Part shown: piece by piece, positions 1 to 6,548 of the stretch
Layout of the letters: each line of letters opens with the position of its first letter
Position numbering within the stretch: the first letter of the stretch is position 1
Origin: CAYQTE01 sp964420285
GTDB lineage: Bacteria > Planctomycetota > Phycisphaerae > Tepidisphaerales > Tepidisphaeraceae
Assembly: GCA_964420285.1 (NCBI GenBank)
Contig: CAYQTE010000086.1
Coordinates: forward strand, 1 to 16,762
Direction of reading: 5' to 3'
Length of the DNA stretch: 16,762 bases
Made by a program: the position numbers and the translations under genes
Notes under the pieces: model-generated
The model's database searches: none
Seen by the model: only the letters and a program-made list of their open reading frames with translations
Told to the model about the DNA's origin: nothing

Positions 1-2
1 AC

Positions 3-77
3 CAGGGCGGCTGGGGCTTCGGCGTAGCCATCGGAAACGCCAAGACGGCGGTCGACCTGCGATCCACGGATCGCTGA
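3..77 (+). CDS. C-terminal end of an unidentified protein (partial)
   Basis: The frame beginning at base 3 is open to a TGA at 75-77 and reads QGGWGFGVAIGNAKTAVDLR followed by STDR. The Gly/aromatic-rich strand (GWGFGVAI) resembles the end of a folded domain rather than random sequence, and the other two forward frames are less convincing. Only 24 residues are visible, so no family can be assigned. A beta-lactamase-like serine hydrolase end would be one guess, but this is not supported beyond the aromatic/Gly pattern. Confidence 0.4.
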   Translation, partial: QGGWGFGVAIGNAKTAVDLRSTDR

Positions 78-179
78 TCCGGCGGAAATGCGAATAAGCC
101 GCACCTGCGGTGAGCAACGCCGAGCCGGAGACGCTATGACGCCCAGAAAGAAGCCACGTTAAGACGCCTTTCTCGTGTC

Positions 180-217
180 CCCTCTCCCTGTACGCGGGGA
201 GAGGGTAGGGTGAGGGG
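180..217 (+). repeat. REP-like palindromic intergenic repeat, left copy
   Basis: A CCCTCTCCC arm and a GGGGAGAGGG arm flank a short loop and are followed by TAGGGTGAGGGG. The same element occurs in opposite orientation at 248-287. Similar CCCTCACCC/CCCTCTCCC elements are widespread non-coding repeats in bacteria. The hairpin potential is visible here; mobilisation by a REP-associated transposase is only an analogy. Confidence 0.65.
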
Positions 218-247
218 GCATTTCGTAGCCGCGCCCCAGCCGAAGAA

Positions 248-287
248 CCCTCACCCCAACCCTCTCCATGAGTACAAGGCGAGGAGG
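248..287 (-). repeat. REP-like palindromic intergenic repeat, right inverted copy
   Basis: CCCTCACCCCAACCCTCTCC followed by a TGAGTACAAGGC-like loop is close to the reverse complement of the copy at 180-217, with a few substitutions and one indel. Its own internal stem is degenerate (GGCGAGGAGG instead of a clean GGGAGAGGG). The two copies face each other about 30 bp apart and could together fold into one long hairpin. Confidence 0.6.
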
Positions 288-548
288 AAGAGAACGTCGC
301 CGATCGCGTCGCGCACCCGCCAGCGCGGATTCACAATCGGCCAATTCCCGTTTCCCAATTGCCCAACTGGCGATGAAGGGCGAATCGCTGTACAAGAGTC
401 CGCGCCAAGTTGCAACTCGGCGGGAGCTCAGCCGGATTTGGTGCAGGCGCGATTGCGGGCCGCGAGAAACGTGCAGGTGGAAGCGGTGCCGGAGAGCCTG
501 GCGCGAAGGTTCGGGATGAGGATTTAGTTACGCAAGGAAGCCGCCCAG

Positions 549-800
549 ATGTTGTACAATCTCATCGTGACCGATCGGGCCCGCGCATCGCTGAAAGCGA
601 TGTCGCCAGACGTCGCCCGGCGAGTGGTCAAGAAACTCGAGCGGATGCGCAATGGGCTGGCTGGCGACGTGAAGCGTTTGACGAAATTCGAGCCGGCCTA
701 TCGACTTCGGGTCGGAGACTGGCGGGTGCTGTTCGACTTGGCGGGCGTGGACATTCTGGTACATGACGTCAAGCATCGCTCAGAGGTATATGATTCTTAA
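549..800 (+). CDS. RelE/ParE-family toxin of a type II toxin-antitoxin pair
   Basis: The product is 83 residues, the usual size for the RelE/ParE fold. An N-terminal strand MLYNLIVTDRARASLKAM leads into helices with VVKKLERM. It is followed by KRLTKFEPAYRLRVGDWRV (about residues 42-60), the family's core hairpin, and the C-terminal VHDVKHRSEVY (71-81). Toxins of this family are mostly ribosome-dependent mRNA interferases (RelE) or gyrase poisons (ParE); which applies here cannot be read from sequence alone. RelE-type basic residues (K43, R52, R54, R77) are present. The start is supported by AAGGA about 10 bases upstream. The antitoxin candidate follows after only 12 bases, so the order is toxin first, the reverse of classical relBE. 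The pair lies in a stretch of decayed accessory genes. Confidence 0.85.
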   Translation: MLYNLIVTDRARASLKAMSPDVARRVVKKLERMRNGLAGDVKRLTKFEPAYRLRVGDWRVLFDLAGVDILVHDVKHRSEVYDS

Positions 801-812
801 GAAAGGGCGCCA

Positions 813-1037
813 ATGCTCAAGACCCATTATGATGTGCTGACACGCAACGGAAGAGAAAAGTTCTTCGTCGTTCCTGTAAAGGAGTATGAAGCGCTCCTTG
901 AAAAACTGGAAGACGAAGCTGATTACCGCGCGCTGGTCAAGGCGAGGAAAGCCAACGCCGGCAAACCGACCTACACACTCGAAGAAGTTAAGCGCGAGCT
1001 GGGCTTGACGCGCTCTGTGCGGAACCGCAGGGCCTGA
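813..1037 (+). CDS. Phd/YefM-like antitoxin
   Basis: The 74-residue product begins MLKTHYDVLTRNGREKFFVV, followed by PVKEYEALLEKLEDEADYRA. This is the strand-turn-strand plus helix start typical of Phd/YefM-type antitoxins (V-P-x-x-E-Y-E-A-L-L-E). The acidic helix and the tail TLEEVKRELGL (about 56-66) match the part of such antitoxins that wraps the toxin. An AAAGGG sequence five bases upstream supports the ATG. It lies 12 bases after the RelE-like toxin and is almost certainly co-transcribed. By family analogy it should neutralise the toxin and may autorepress the pair with it. Similarity to the N-terminal remnant at 1056-1181 suggests a second, lost antitoxin. Confidence 0.8.
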   Translation: MLKTHYDVLTRNGREKFFVVPVKEYEALLEKLEDEADYRALVKARKANAGKPTYTLEEVKRELGLTRSVRNRRA

Positions 1038-1055
1038 AGCCGCCGCATTTCTTTC

Positions 1056-1181
1056 ATGGCAATAATCATGCTCAAATTGAAACCGACATTCATCGAAGAG
1101 AACGGCAAAGCCAGGTTTGTCGTGTTCAGCATGAAGGATTTCAAGGCCATCACATCTGACGGTTGGTATCTACAGACATGA
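1056..1181 (+). pseudogene. Truncated second Phd-like antitoxin remnant
   Basis: From ATG 1056 (or the in-frame ATG at 1068) the frame reads MLKLKPTFIEENGKARFVV and then FSMKDFKAI. This parallels the N-terminus of the intact antitoxin just upstream (MLKTHYDVLTRNGREKFFVV / PVKEYEALL). After KAI the similarity ends, and the frame closes at a TGA (1179-1181) after only SDGWYLQT, with none of the acidic C-terminal helices. The best explanation is a decayed antitoxin whose 3' half was replaced or deleted. Without a search, an unrelated 37-41 residue peptide cannot be fully excluded. Confidence 0.6.
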
Positions 1182-1284
1182 TCACTCCCAAGCCCTTCCA
1201 GCACCGGGCCGCCGATAGCACGGCCGTCGTATTCGGCTCTTCTCCCTGGCCCCGACAAGCTCCCCGTTGCCGCCGCGCCCGCCG

Positions 1285-1473
1285 ATGGGTAACTTTCCGG
1301 CCGAGCCCCCCAAGCCATCGGCCGTCGTCGATATCCGCGTCATCTATTGCGGCGACAATCTGGACCAACTGGCCAAGCAGCCGGACAAGTGAGTCGATCT
1401 GATCTACATCGACCCGTTCAACAGCAACCGCAACTATGAGATATTCTGGGGTGAAACCAAGGAAATGCGGCGA
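1285..1473 (+). pseudogene. Remnant of a site-specific DNA N6-adenine methyltransferase (N-terminus)
   Basis: From ATG 1285 the frame reads MGNFPAEPPKPSAVVDIRVI, then YCGDNLDQLAKQPDK, an in-frame TGA (1390-1392), then VDLIYIDPFNSNRNYEIFWG and ETKEMRR. This matches the start of type III/beta-class adenine methyltransferases, where the sequence is normally ...LPD-x-VDLIYIDPPFNSN...FWGE. Three lesions are visible. The TGA sits where a sense codon should link PDK to VDL. The catalytic motif IV reads D-P-F instead of D-P-P-F, one codon short. Recognisable sequence stops after about 1473, with no methyltransferase C-terminus downstream. The gene cannot be functional. It was probably once part of a restriction-modification or orphan methylation system. 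Confidence 0.75.
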
Positions 1474-1834
1474 TGTGACACCTCAACTCCGCCAACTCAT
1501 TCACCGGCGGCCTCACGAACCTTCGACGTAACATCGACCGCCTCGGGGGGCCGAATGCGCGACACGATAACGCGGACCAAATACCGTGGTCTATTCGGCT
1601 TGGCGGTTGGTATCCCATTTCTGGCGCGCCCAGATTGGACTCGGCCGGGCCAAAGTTCAGACTTTTCCAGCACGTCTTCGAACGTCTTTGAGACATTTGG
1701 GGCGTTTTTTCGTCGCAGACGGGGCTTGAATCCGCGATATTCGGCCAAGAAGCGGGGTGCAAGGTGAAGGCGCAGGCGGCATATTTGATTGTTAAGAGGC
1801 TTGCCGGCCTTGGGTTGTGTGAAAATCGCGGGAC
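1474..1834. other. Non-coding or decayed stretch, no assignable gene
   Basis: The methyltransferase-like sequence is lost at the left edge, and no family is recognisable in any frame. An uninterrupted plus-strand frame runs from 1692 to a stop at 1863-1865, and its end overlaps the 3' end of the DUF1844 gene. It contains KVKAQAAYLIVKRLAGLGLC but has no convincing start or ribosome binding site. It could be the tail of a broken gene or chance. Confidence 0.4.
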
Positions 1835-2281
1835 CTACGTGTATTGCGACGCCACGCTCACGTAGCGCATGCGGGCTTCGTAGAGGGCGGAGTCGAGAAC
1901 CTGGCGTTCTTCTTCGGTGAGGTTGCCTTTGGTCTTTTCTTCGAGGATGCCGAGGTTATCGATGTAATACTTGGCCATGTCGAGATTGACGCCGCTGGCG
2001 CCGCGGATGTCGATTTCGCCAAGGTAGATCAGAACCTGGGTGACGAATTGCTGGACCATCGCGGTGAAGCTGGCCGGAGCGTTGCGGGGCCCGGTCGCGG
2101 GACGGCCGGTGGGTTGGCCTGTGGGCTTGGCGGCGGCGGATTCGTTGCCGGGCGTACGAGCCTGCGGGACGGGCATGGCCGCGGGCTTGGCGGCCGCTTC
2201 CTCGGCCAGGCGCCGCTTCTCCTCCTGTGCCTGCTTCTTCCAGTCCAGATCAATGTGCAGCGATGATTCTTCGTCAGCCAT
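1835..2281 (-). CDS. DUF1844-domain protein
   Basis: The 148-residue product starts MADEESSLHIDLDWKKQAQE. A charged stretch and an Ala/Pro/Thr-rich linker (about 20-70) follow. The C-terminal domain (about 72-142) has ASFTAMVQQFVTQVLIYLGE, GVNLDMAKYYIDNLGILEEK and TKGNLTEEERQVLDSALYEA. This is the hallmark of DUF1844, a small helical domain common in planctomycetes and acidobacteria; its biochemical role is unknown. The ATG at 2281 is preferred over an upstream in-frame ATG at 2314 because GGAG lies about five bases before it and the family normally begins near MADE. It diverges from tig across a 198-bp spacer. No signal peptide is seen, so it is probably cytoplasmic. Confidence 0.85.
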   Translation of the reverse strand: MADEESSLHIDLDWKKQAQEEKRRLAEEAAAKPAAMPVPQARTPGNESAAAKPTGQPTGRPATGPRNAPASFTAMVQQFVTQVLIYLGEIDIRGASGVNLDMAKYYIDNLGILEEKTKGNLTEEERQVLDSALYEARMRYVSVASQYT

Positions 2282-2351
2282 AAAAATCTCCGTGTCAGTC
2301 GGTCCTTTATACACGAGGAACGGCCGCCACGCGAGATGTTTCGCCCCGCCC

Positions 2352-2380
2352 TTCTCAAGAATGGGGATTGCATCTATAGT
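2352..2380 (+). promoter_or_regulatory. Candidate sigma70-type promoter for tig-hisS
   Basis: TTCTCA (2352-2357) and TATAGT (2375-2380) are separated by 17 bases. They match four and five of six positions of the standard -35 and -10 boxes. They lie about 100 bases upstream of the tig ATG, in the only sizeable spacer before the tig-hisS pair. This is motif matching by eye only. Confidence 0.35.
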
Positions 2381-2391
2381 ACGCGGCTCGA

Positions 2392-2413
2392 CCGGCGGCT
2401 ATGGCGCCGCCGG
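2392..2413 (+). other. Perfect 8-bp GC hairpin in the tig 5' leader
   Basis: CCGGCGGC (2392-2399) and GCCGCCGG (2406-2413) form a perfect eight-base-pair stem with a six-base loop. It lies just downstream of the candidate -10 box, so it would be at or near the 5' end of the mRNA. There is no T-run after it, so it is not a typical terminator. It may stabilise or regulate the leader, or may simply reflect high GC content. Confidence 0.35.
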
Positions 2414-2479
2414 CCGGACGGCGATCGGATCGTCCGCCCCGTGCGGAACCGTCGCCAATGGCACAGTTAAGGAACGCCC

Positions 2480-3937
2480 ATGACCGAAAACGCTCTCACG
2501 ACGGCCGAGACGGAAGAACAGGAATTCAATTACTCGATCAAGATCGAGGACGCCGGACCGGCCACCAAGCGAGTCACCGTGGAAATCCCCGAGGACCGCA
2601 TCGCCGCCAAGCTCGTCGAACAGTTCAAGGAACTGCGATCCGACCTTGCCCTGCCGGGGTTCCGGCCGGGTCATGCGCCGCAGAAGCTCGTCGAGAAGCG
2701 ATTCCATTCGGATGTGCGCGAGCAGGTGCGGCGGTTTCTGGTGAAGGAAAGCTACGACCAGGCCGTCAAGAAGAACAACCTGCAGGTCATTGGCGAGCCG
2801 GAGTTCGATAATCCGGACGCGATCAAGCTGCCTGAGACCGGACCGATGACCTATACGTTCTCGATCGAAGTGCAGCCGACGTTCGAGATCCCCGATCTGT
2901 CGAACCTGCGGGTCACGCGGCCAAAGGTTGATGTCAAGGCAGAGCACGTGGATAAGGCCGTTGAGAAGCTCCTTGAACAACAGGGGACGCTGATTCCGGT
3001 CGAAGGCCGGGGCGTGGAAGGCCACGATCGGCTGCTGGCGGATGTACACCTGAAAGTGGACGGCGCCGTCGTCAGCCACATGCACGATCAGAACATTTCG
3101 GTCGAGGCGCATTCAGTGGCCGGCCATCCGATCGACGATCTGGCCGGGCCGCTGGCGGGCATGCTTCCGGGCGAGACGCGGTCGGTGGGAACGGTGCTGC
3201 CGGCGGATTACGTTCGGCCGGAGCTTCGCGGCAAGACCGCGGAAATGGAGATCACGCTGAAGGCGATCCACAAGCTGGAGGTTCCGACGCTGGACGCGGA
3301 CTTCCTCAATCAGCTTGGGTTTGAGAACATTGACGACTTGAAGACGGCGTTGCGGGAGCAAATGGACCAGCGACTGAAGAGCGACGTGCGGCAGGCGATG
3401 CGCGACCAGGTGATGAAATTCCTGCTGAACGCGGTGCAGATGGAACTGCCGGCGCGGCTGTCGAAGAACCAGGAAGAGCGCGTGGTGCAGCGGACGATCG
3501 TGGATTTGCAGGTTCGCGGCGTCAGCCCCGAGCGCGTGGCGGCGTTGCAGGATGGACTGCGTGCCAATGCCCGCGAACAGGGCGCGATCGAGCTCAAGAA
3601 GTTCTTCATCCTCAACAAGCTGGCCCAAAGCGAGAACGTGGATGTATCCGAACAGGAACTCAACGGCATGATCGCGGAACTGGCGATGCGCCGCGACGTG
3701 CGCCCCGAAAAGCTCAAGCAGGAATTGAGCACCGACGGCCAACTGGCCTATCTGTACATGCAGATGCGCGAGCACAAGGCCCTGGATGTGGTGCTGCAAA
3801 AGGTCCACATTGATGATGTGGATGTTGATGCCGCCGCCTCACCTGCTGCCGAAGCGCCGGCCGCAGCGTCAACTCCGGAATCAAACCCGCCGTCCGCCGC
3901 GCCCGAGGCACCGGCCGATACGCCACCGACACCATGA
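2480..3937 (+). CDS. tig: Trigger factor, ribosome-associated chaperone
   Basis: The 485-residue product has the trigger factor layout. The N-terminal ribosome-binding domain (about 15-155) carries the signature GFRPGHAP at 60-67, equivalent to the GFRxGxxP loop that contacts the ribosomal tunnel exit. A PPIase-like domain (about 165-260) follows, with GHDRLLADVHLKVDG and LPGETRSVGTVLPADYVRPE. The helical C-terminal substrate cradle (about 265-450) contains LDADFLNQLGFENIDDLK. The last 40 residues are an Ala/Pro-rich disordered tail not usual in the family. The protein should bind nascent chains at the ribosome. AAGGA lies six bases before the ATG. Its TGA overlaps the hisS ATG in an ATGA, implying translational coupling. 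The common partner clpP is not adjacent here. Confidence 0.93.
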   Translation: MTENALTTAETEEQEFNYSIKIEDAGPATKRVTVEIPEDRIAAKLVEQFKELRSDLALPGFRPGHAPQKLVEKRFHSDVREQVRRFLVKESYDQAVKKNNLQVIGEPEFDNPDAIKLPETGPMTYTFSIEVQPTFEIPDLSNLRVTRPKVDVKAEHVDKAVEKLLEQQGTLIPVEGRGVEGHDRLLADVHLKVDGAVVSHMHDQNISVEAHSVAGHPIDDLAGPLAGMLPGETRSVGTVLPADYVRPELRGKTAEMEITLKAIHKLEVPTLDADFLNQLGFENIDDLKTALREQMDQRLKSDVRQAMRDQVMKFLLNAVQMELPARLSKNQEERVVQRTIVDLQVRGVSPERVAALQDGLRANAREQGAIELKKFFILNKLAQSENVDVSEQELNGMIAELAMRRDVRPEKLKQELSTDGQLAYLYMQMREHKALDVVLQKVHIDDVDVDAAASPAAEAPAAASTPESNPPSAAPEAPADTPPTP

Positions 3938-5217
3938 AATACCAGGCCCCGCGCGGCACGCTCGACACGTTGCCGGATGAAAGTTGGAAATGGCAGTCGA
4001 TCGAGCGCATCGCGCGCACGACGGCCGGGCTTTTTCATTTCGCCGAAATCCGCACCCCGATGTTCGAGGCGACCGAACTGTTCCACCGCGGCGTCGGCGA
4101 AGGCTCTGATATCGTCCGCAAGGAGACCTTCACGTTCGACGATCGCGGCGGAAGATCGATCACGCTTCGACCCGAAGGCACGGCCGGCGTGGTCCGCGCA
4201 GTCATCGAGGCCGGGTTGCTGAACCAGGACGGCGCCCGCGTCAAAGTCTTTTACATCGCGCCGAATTTCCGGTACGAGCGCCCGGAAAAAGGCCGTTTGC
4301 GCCAGCATCATCAATTCGGCGCTGAAGCGTTCGGCGTCGCCGCGCCGGCACAGGATGTCGAGTGCATTCTGCTGCAACTCGACTTCTATCGCCGCTGCGG
4401 GTTGAAGGATCTTGCCCTGCAAATCAACAGTCTGGGCGACAAGGATTCCAAGGCTCGCTATCGCCAGGCGTTGGTTGAATATTTGACGCCCCGACAGGCC
4501 GAACTGGGCGCGGATTCCCAGCGGCGATTGGTGGAAAACCCGCTGCGAATCCTCGACAGCAAGGATCCGGCCGACCAGGCCGCCGTCAAGGACGCTCCGC
4601 CGGCCGCGGAATCTTTGTCGGACAAGAGCCGAAAGCATTTCGACGCCGTTCAGCAGCTTCTGACGGATGCGAAGGTGGCGTACACGGTCAATCCGCGGCT
4701 GGTGCGTGGATTCGATTATTACACGGACACGCTGTGGGAAGTGACCGCGGCCGGGTTGGGTTCGCAAAACGCCGTCGGCGGCGGCGGACGTTACGACGGG
4801 TTGGTCGAAGACCTGGGCGGCCGGAGCACGCCGGGCGTCGGATTCGGCTCGGGACTTGAGCGGCTTCTGATCGCGTTGGAGCAGCAAGGGGTGGCGATCC
4901 CCGATTCACGCGAACCGCTGGTCTATCTGATATCCGTCGGGGACGCCGCTCGCAGCGCCAATTGGAAGCTCGCGGCCGAGCTGCGGGCGGCGAACATCGC
5001 GGTCGATCTGGATTTGGCCGGGCGGCCCACGCGATCGCAATTCACGCTGGCCGATCGCGACAAGGCCTCGGTTGCCCTGGTGCTGGGCGACAATGAACTG
5101 GCGAACAACACGGTGGCAATGAAAGACCTCGCGACCGGCGAGCAGACGATCGTCCCACGCGGTGAATTGATCGTTGTTTTGCGGACGCGGTTGACGCGAC
5201 GACAGCAGGCATCTTGA
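3934..5217 (+). CDS. hisS: Histidyl-tRNA synthetase
   Basis: The 427-residue product is a complete class II synthetase that charges tRNA-His with histidine. Motif 2 is FRYERPEKGR (112-121), followed by QHHQFGAEAFG. The histidine-specific HisA motif is RLVRGFDYYTDTLWEV (255-270), and GGGGRYDGLVEDLGG (283-297) follows. Motif 3 is GVGFGSGLERL (301-311) with its ATP-binding arginine. The C-terminal 100 residues form the anticodon-binding domain (LAGRPTRSQFTLADRDKASV). The N-terminal PRGTLDTLPDE is typical of the family. Length is normal. The start overlaps the tig stop by four bases. After its stop only 34 bases separate it, tail to tail, from the regulator gene. Confidence 0.95.
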   Translation: MKYQAPRGTLDTLPDESWKWQSIERIARTTAGLFHFAEIRTPMFEATELFHRGVGEGSDIVRKETFTFDDRGGRSITLRPEGTAGVVRAVIEAGLLNQDGARVKVFYIAPNFRYERPEKGRLRQHHQFGAEAFGVAAPAQDVECILLQLDFYRRCGLKDLALQINSLGDKDSKARYRQALVEYLTPRQAELGADSQRRLVENPLRILDSKDPADQAAVKDAPPAAESLSDKSRKHFDAVQQLLTDAKVAYTVNPRLVRGFDYYTDTLWEVTAAGLGSQNAVGGGGRYDGLVEDLGGRSTPGVGFGSGLERLLIALEQQGVAIPDSREPLVYLISVGDAARSANWKLAAELRAANIAVDLDLAGRPTRSQFTLADRDKASVALVLGDNELANNTVAMKDLATGEQTIVPRGELIVVLRTRLTRRQQAS

Positions 5218-5251
5218 AATCGTGCCGGGGGGCCGTGGTCAGCGATCGGCG

Positions 5252-6430
5252 TCACTTCCGAGTCAAGCCAAGTCGCGAATTCTTGGCGTTCAGTCGATAT
5301 GTCTGCGGCGGCTGCCCATAGGCCGATCGAAAACACCGAATCAGATTTTCCGTGCAGGAGAACTGGCTCTGCATGGCAATTTGCCGCAGAGGCAGATCGG
5401 TATCCACAAGCAGATCATGTACGTACTGCAACCGGCAGCGGCGGATTTCCTGGCTGACAGTGCGGCCCACCAGGCTCTTGAATCGATGATCGAGCCATTT
5501 GCGCGAGATCGGAATCTGCCGCAGCAGTTGTTTGATGTTCACACCTGTTGCCGCGTGGGCGTGGATCATCGCCATCGCCTCGACGACGGCCGGGTCCGTG
5601 AACGCCAGCACATCGGTCGACGTCCGCACGTGAATGCGGCCCGGCGGAATGAGCACTGCCTTGGGCGTGGCGGAGCGCGGGTCGCGAATCAGCGCATCAA
5701 GCACTCTGGCGGCCTCAAAGCCCATCAGTACAAAATCCTGCGCCACGCTGGAAAGCGGAACCGGCGACAGTTCACACACGGTATGAAAATTGTCCACTCC
5801 CAAAATGGCCAGGTCGCGCGGCACGTCGATTCCCTCGGCCTCGGCGCTGCTGGCCAGCGTGCGGGAGACGAAATCGCACGCCGTCATCGCCGCCACGCCG
5901 CGAGGAAGCGTCCGGAGCCATCGCCGCAGGAAGGCCACCGCGCGCACCTTGGACTGAAACCGGAAATCGGCGACTCCCAGCGGCTCGATCGTCGCCGGCG
6001 CCGCCAGCGAAGCGGCCGCAACCGCCTGCTCGAATCCACACTGCCGGGCAACACTCCATCGCGTGTCGATCCCCAGAAACGCCAGCTTCCCAAAGCCTCG
6101 AGCAATCAGGTATTCAGCTCCCACCCGGCCGATCGCCATGTCATCGGACAATACCGAGGGCAACCGCGGAGCCAGATCGTGAAGCAGATTGACAACCGGC
6201 GTGCGCGAGCGAACCAGCCGCGCGACAAGAGTCCTGGCGTCAGCCCGAATCGCCGTGATCGCGCCATCGGCGCGGCGGCCGGCGAAATTGGCGGTGAATT
6301 CATCGGGCGATACGCACAGCACCTGCCAGTTGCATTGCCGCTGGCGCGCGTAATCCGTAATCCCCTGCAGCACGTCGCGCAATGCCTCCGGGAGGTGAAA
6401 GGCGAGCAGTATGCGGCGCGTCGGGCTCAT
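5252..6430 (-). CDS. XylR-like transcriptional regulator (sugar-binding domain plus AraC-type HTH)
   Basis: The 392-residue product, about the length of E. coli XylR, has an N-terminal LacI/PBP-like effector domain (about 5-275). It begins RRILLAFHLPEALRDVLQGI and carries the typical VPRDLAILGVDN (203-214) and RIHVRTSTDVLAFTDPAVVE (265-284). An AraC-type double helix-turn-helix follows (about 285-380): NIKQLLRQIPISRKWLDHRF, then LPLRQIAMQSQFSCTENLIR, ending in YGQPPQTYR. Such proteins sense a sugar and activate or repress nearby catabolic genes. ATG 6430 is chosen because it starts the conserved domain; a longer in-frame extension to 6721 would run back through the divergent gene. No strong ribosome binding site precedes it. 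It is divergent from the glycoside hydrolase series and is its probable regulator. The inducer is unknown. Confidence 0.9.
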   Translation of the reverse strand: MSPTRRILLAFHLPEALRDVLQGITDYARQRQCNWQVLCVSPDEFTANFAGRRADGAITAIRADARTLVARLVRSRTPVVNLLHDLAPRLPSVLSDDMAIGRVGAEYLIARGFGKLAFLGIDTRWSVARQCGFEQAVAAASLAAPATIEPLGVADFRFQSKVRAVAFLRRWLRTLPRGVAAMTACDFVSRTLASSAEAEGIDVPRDLAILGVDNFHTVCELSPVPLSSVAQDFVLMGFEAARVLDALIRDPRSATPKAVLIPPGRIHVRTSTDVLAFTDPAVVEAMAMIHAHAATGVNIKQLLRQIPISRKWLDHRFKSLVGRTVSQEIRRCRLQYVHDLLVDTDLPLRQIAMQSQFSCTENLIRCFRSAYGQPPQTYRLNAKNSRLGLTRK

Positions 6431-6472
6431 CAAGTCGATTCTGCACGTATTCCATAAATGATAGCGACTTGA
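6430..6472. promoter_or_regulatory. Inverted repeat TCAAGTCG/CGACTTGA in the divergent spacer
   Basis: A perfect eight-base inverted repeat has arms at 6430-6437 and 6465-6472, 27 bases apart. One arm abuts the regulator start codon, so a protein bound there could block or tune regulator expression. The wide spacing is more consistent with a dimer or looping site than with an RNA hairpin. The bound protein is inferred. Confidence 0.35.
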
Positions 6473-6486
6473 CCAGATTTTCCATA
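6450..6486. promoter_or_regulatory. Candidate XylR-like operator: TTCCATA direct repeat, 30-bp period
   Basis: TTCCATA occurs at 6450-6456 and again at 6480-6486, exactly 30 bases apart, about three helical turns, so both copies would lie on the same DNA face. AraC/XylR-type activators bind direct half-sites. The location between the regulator and its putative target operon fits an operator. Only two copies exist here, so chance is possible. Confidence 0.4.
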
Positions 6487-6548
6487 CACCGCCGCCTTGC
6501 CGCTCGTGTACTCTTCTGTCCGTACGGCATTTTGATCGAGGTGTAAGA

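Larger units (their letters stand above)
78..548. other. Gene-free stretch holding the repeat pair
   Basis: No convincing coding sequence is seen between the partial gene at the left edge and the toxin gene. The short open frames here run through the repeat pair and have composition typical of non-coding shadows. Positions 300-530 contain open frames ending in sequence such as VPESLARRFGMRI, which could be an eroded gene, but no family is recognisable. Confidence 0.5.

Noticed and set aside
159..395. Minus-strand 78-codon frame containing PHPTLSPRTGRG
   Set aside because: This is a translation of the REP-like repeats and is a common false gene call.
1390..1392. TGA in the methyltransferase remnant as a recoded (selenocysteine) codon
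   Set aside because: The catalytic motif is also damaged and the downstream gene is missing, so simple decay explains it.
5218..5251. Terminator between hisS and the regulator
   Set aside because: The GGGGGGCC stretch makes no solid stem and no T-run follows it on either strand.
5222..6457. Plus-strand open frame of 411 codons opposite the regulator
   Set aside because: It is rich in Arg/His/Gln, antisense to a clear XylR-like protein, and without a domain.
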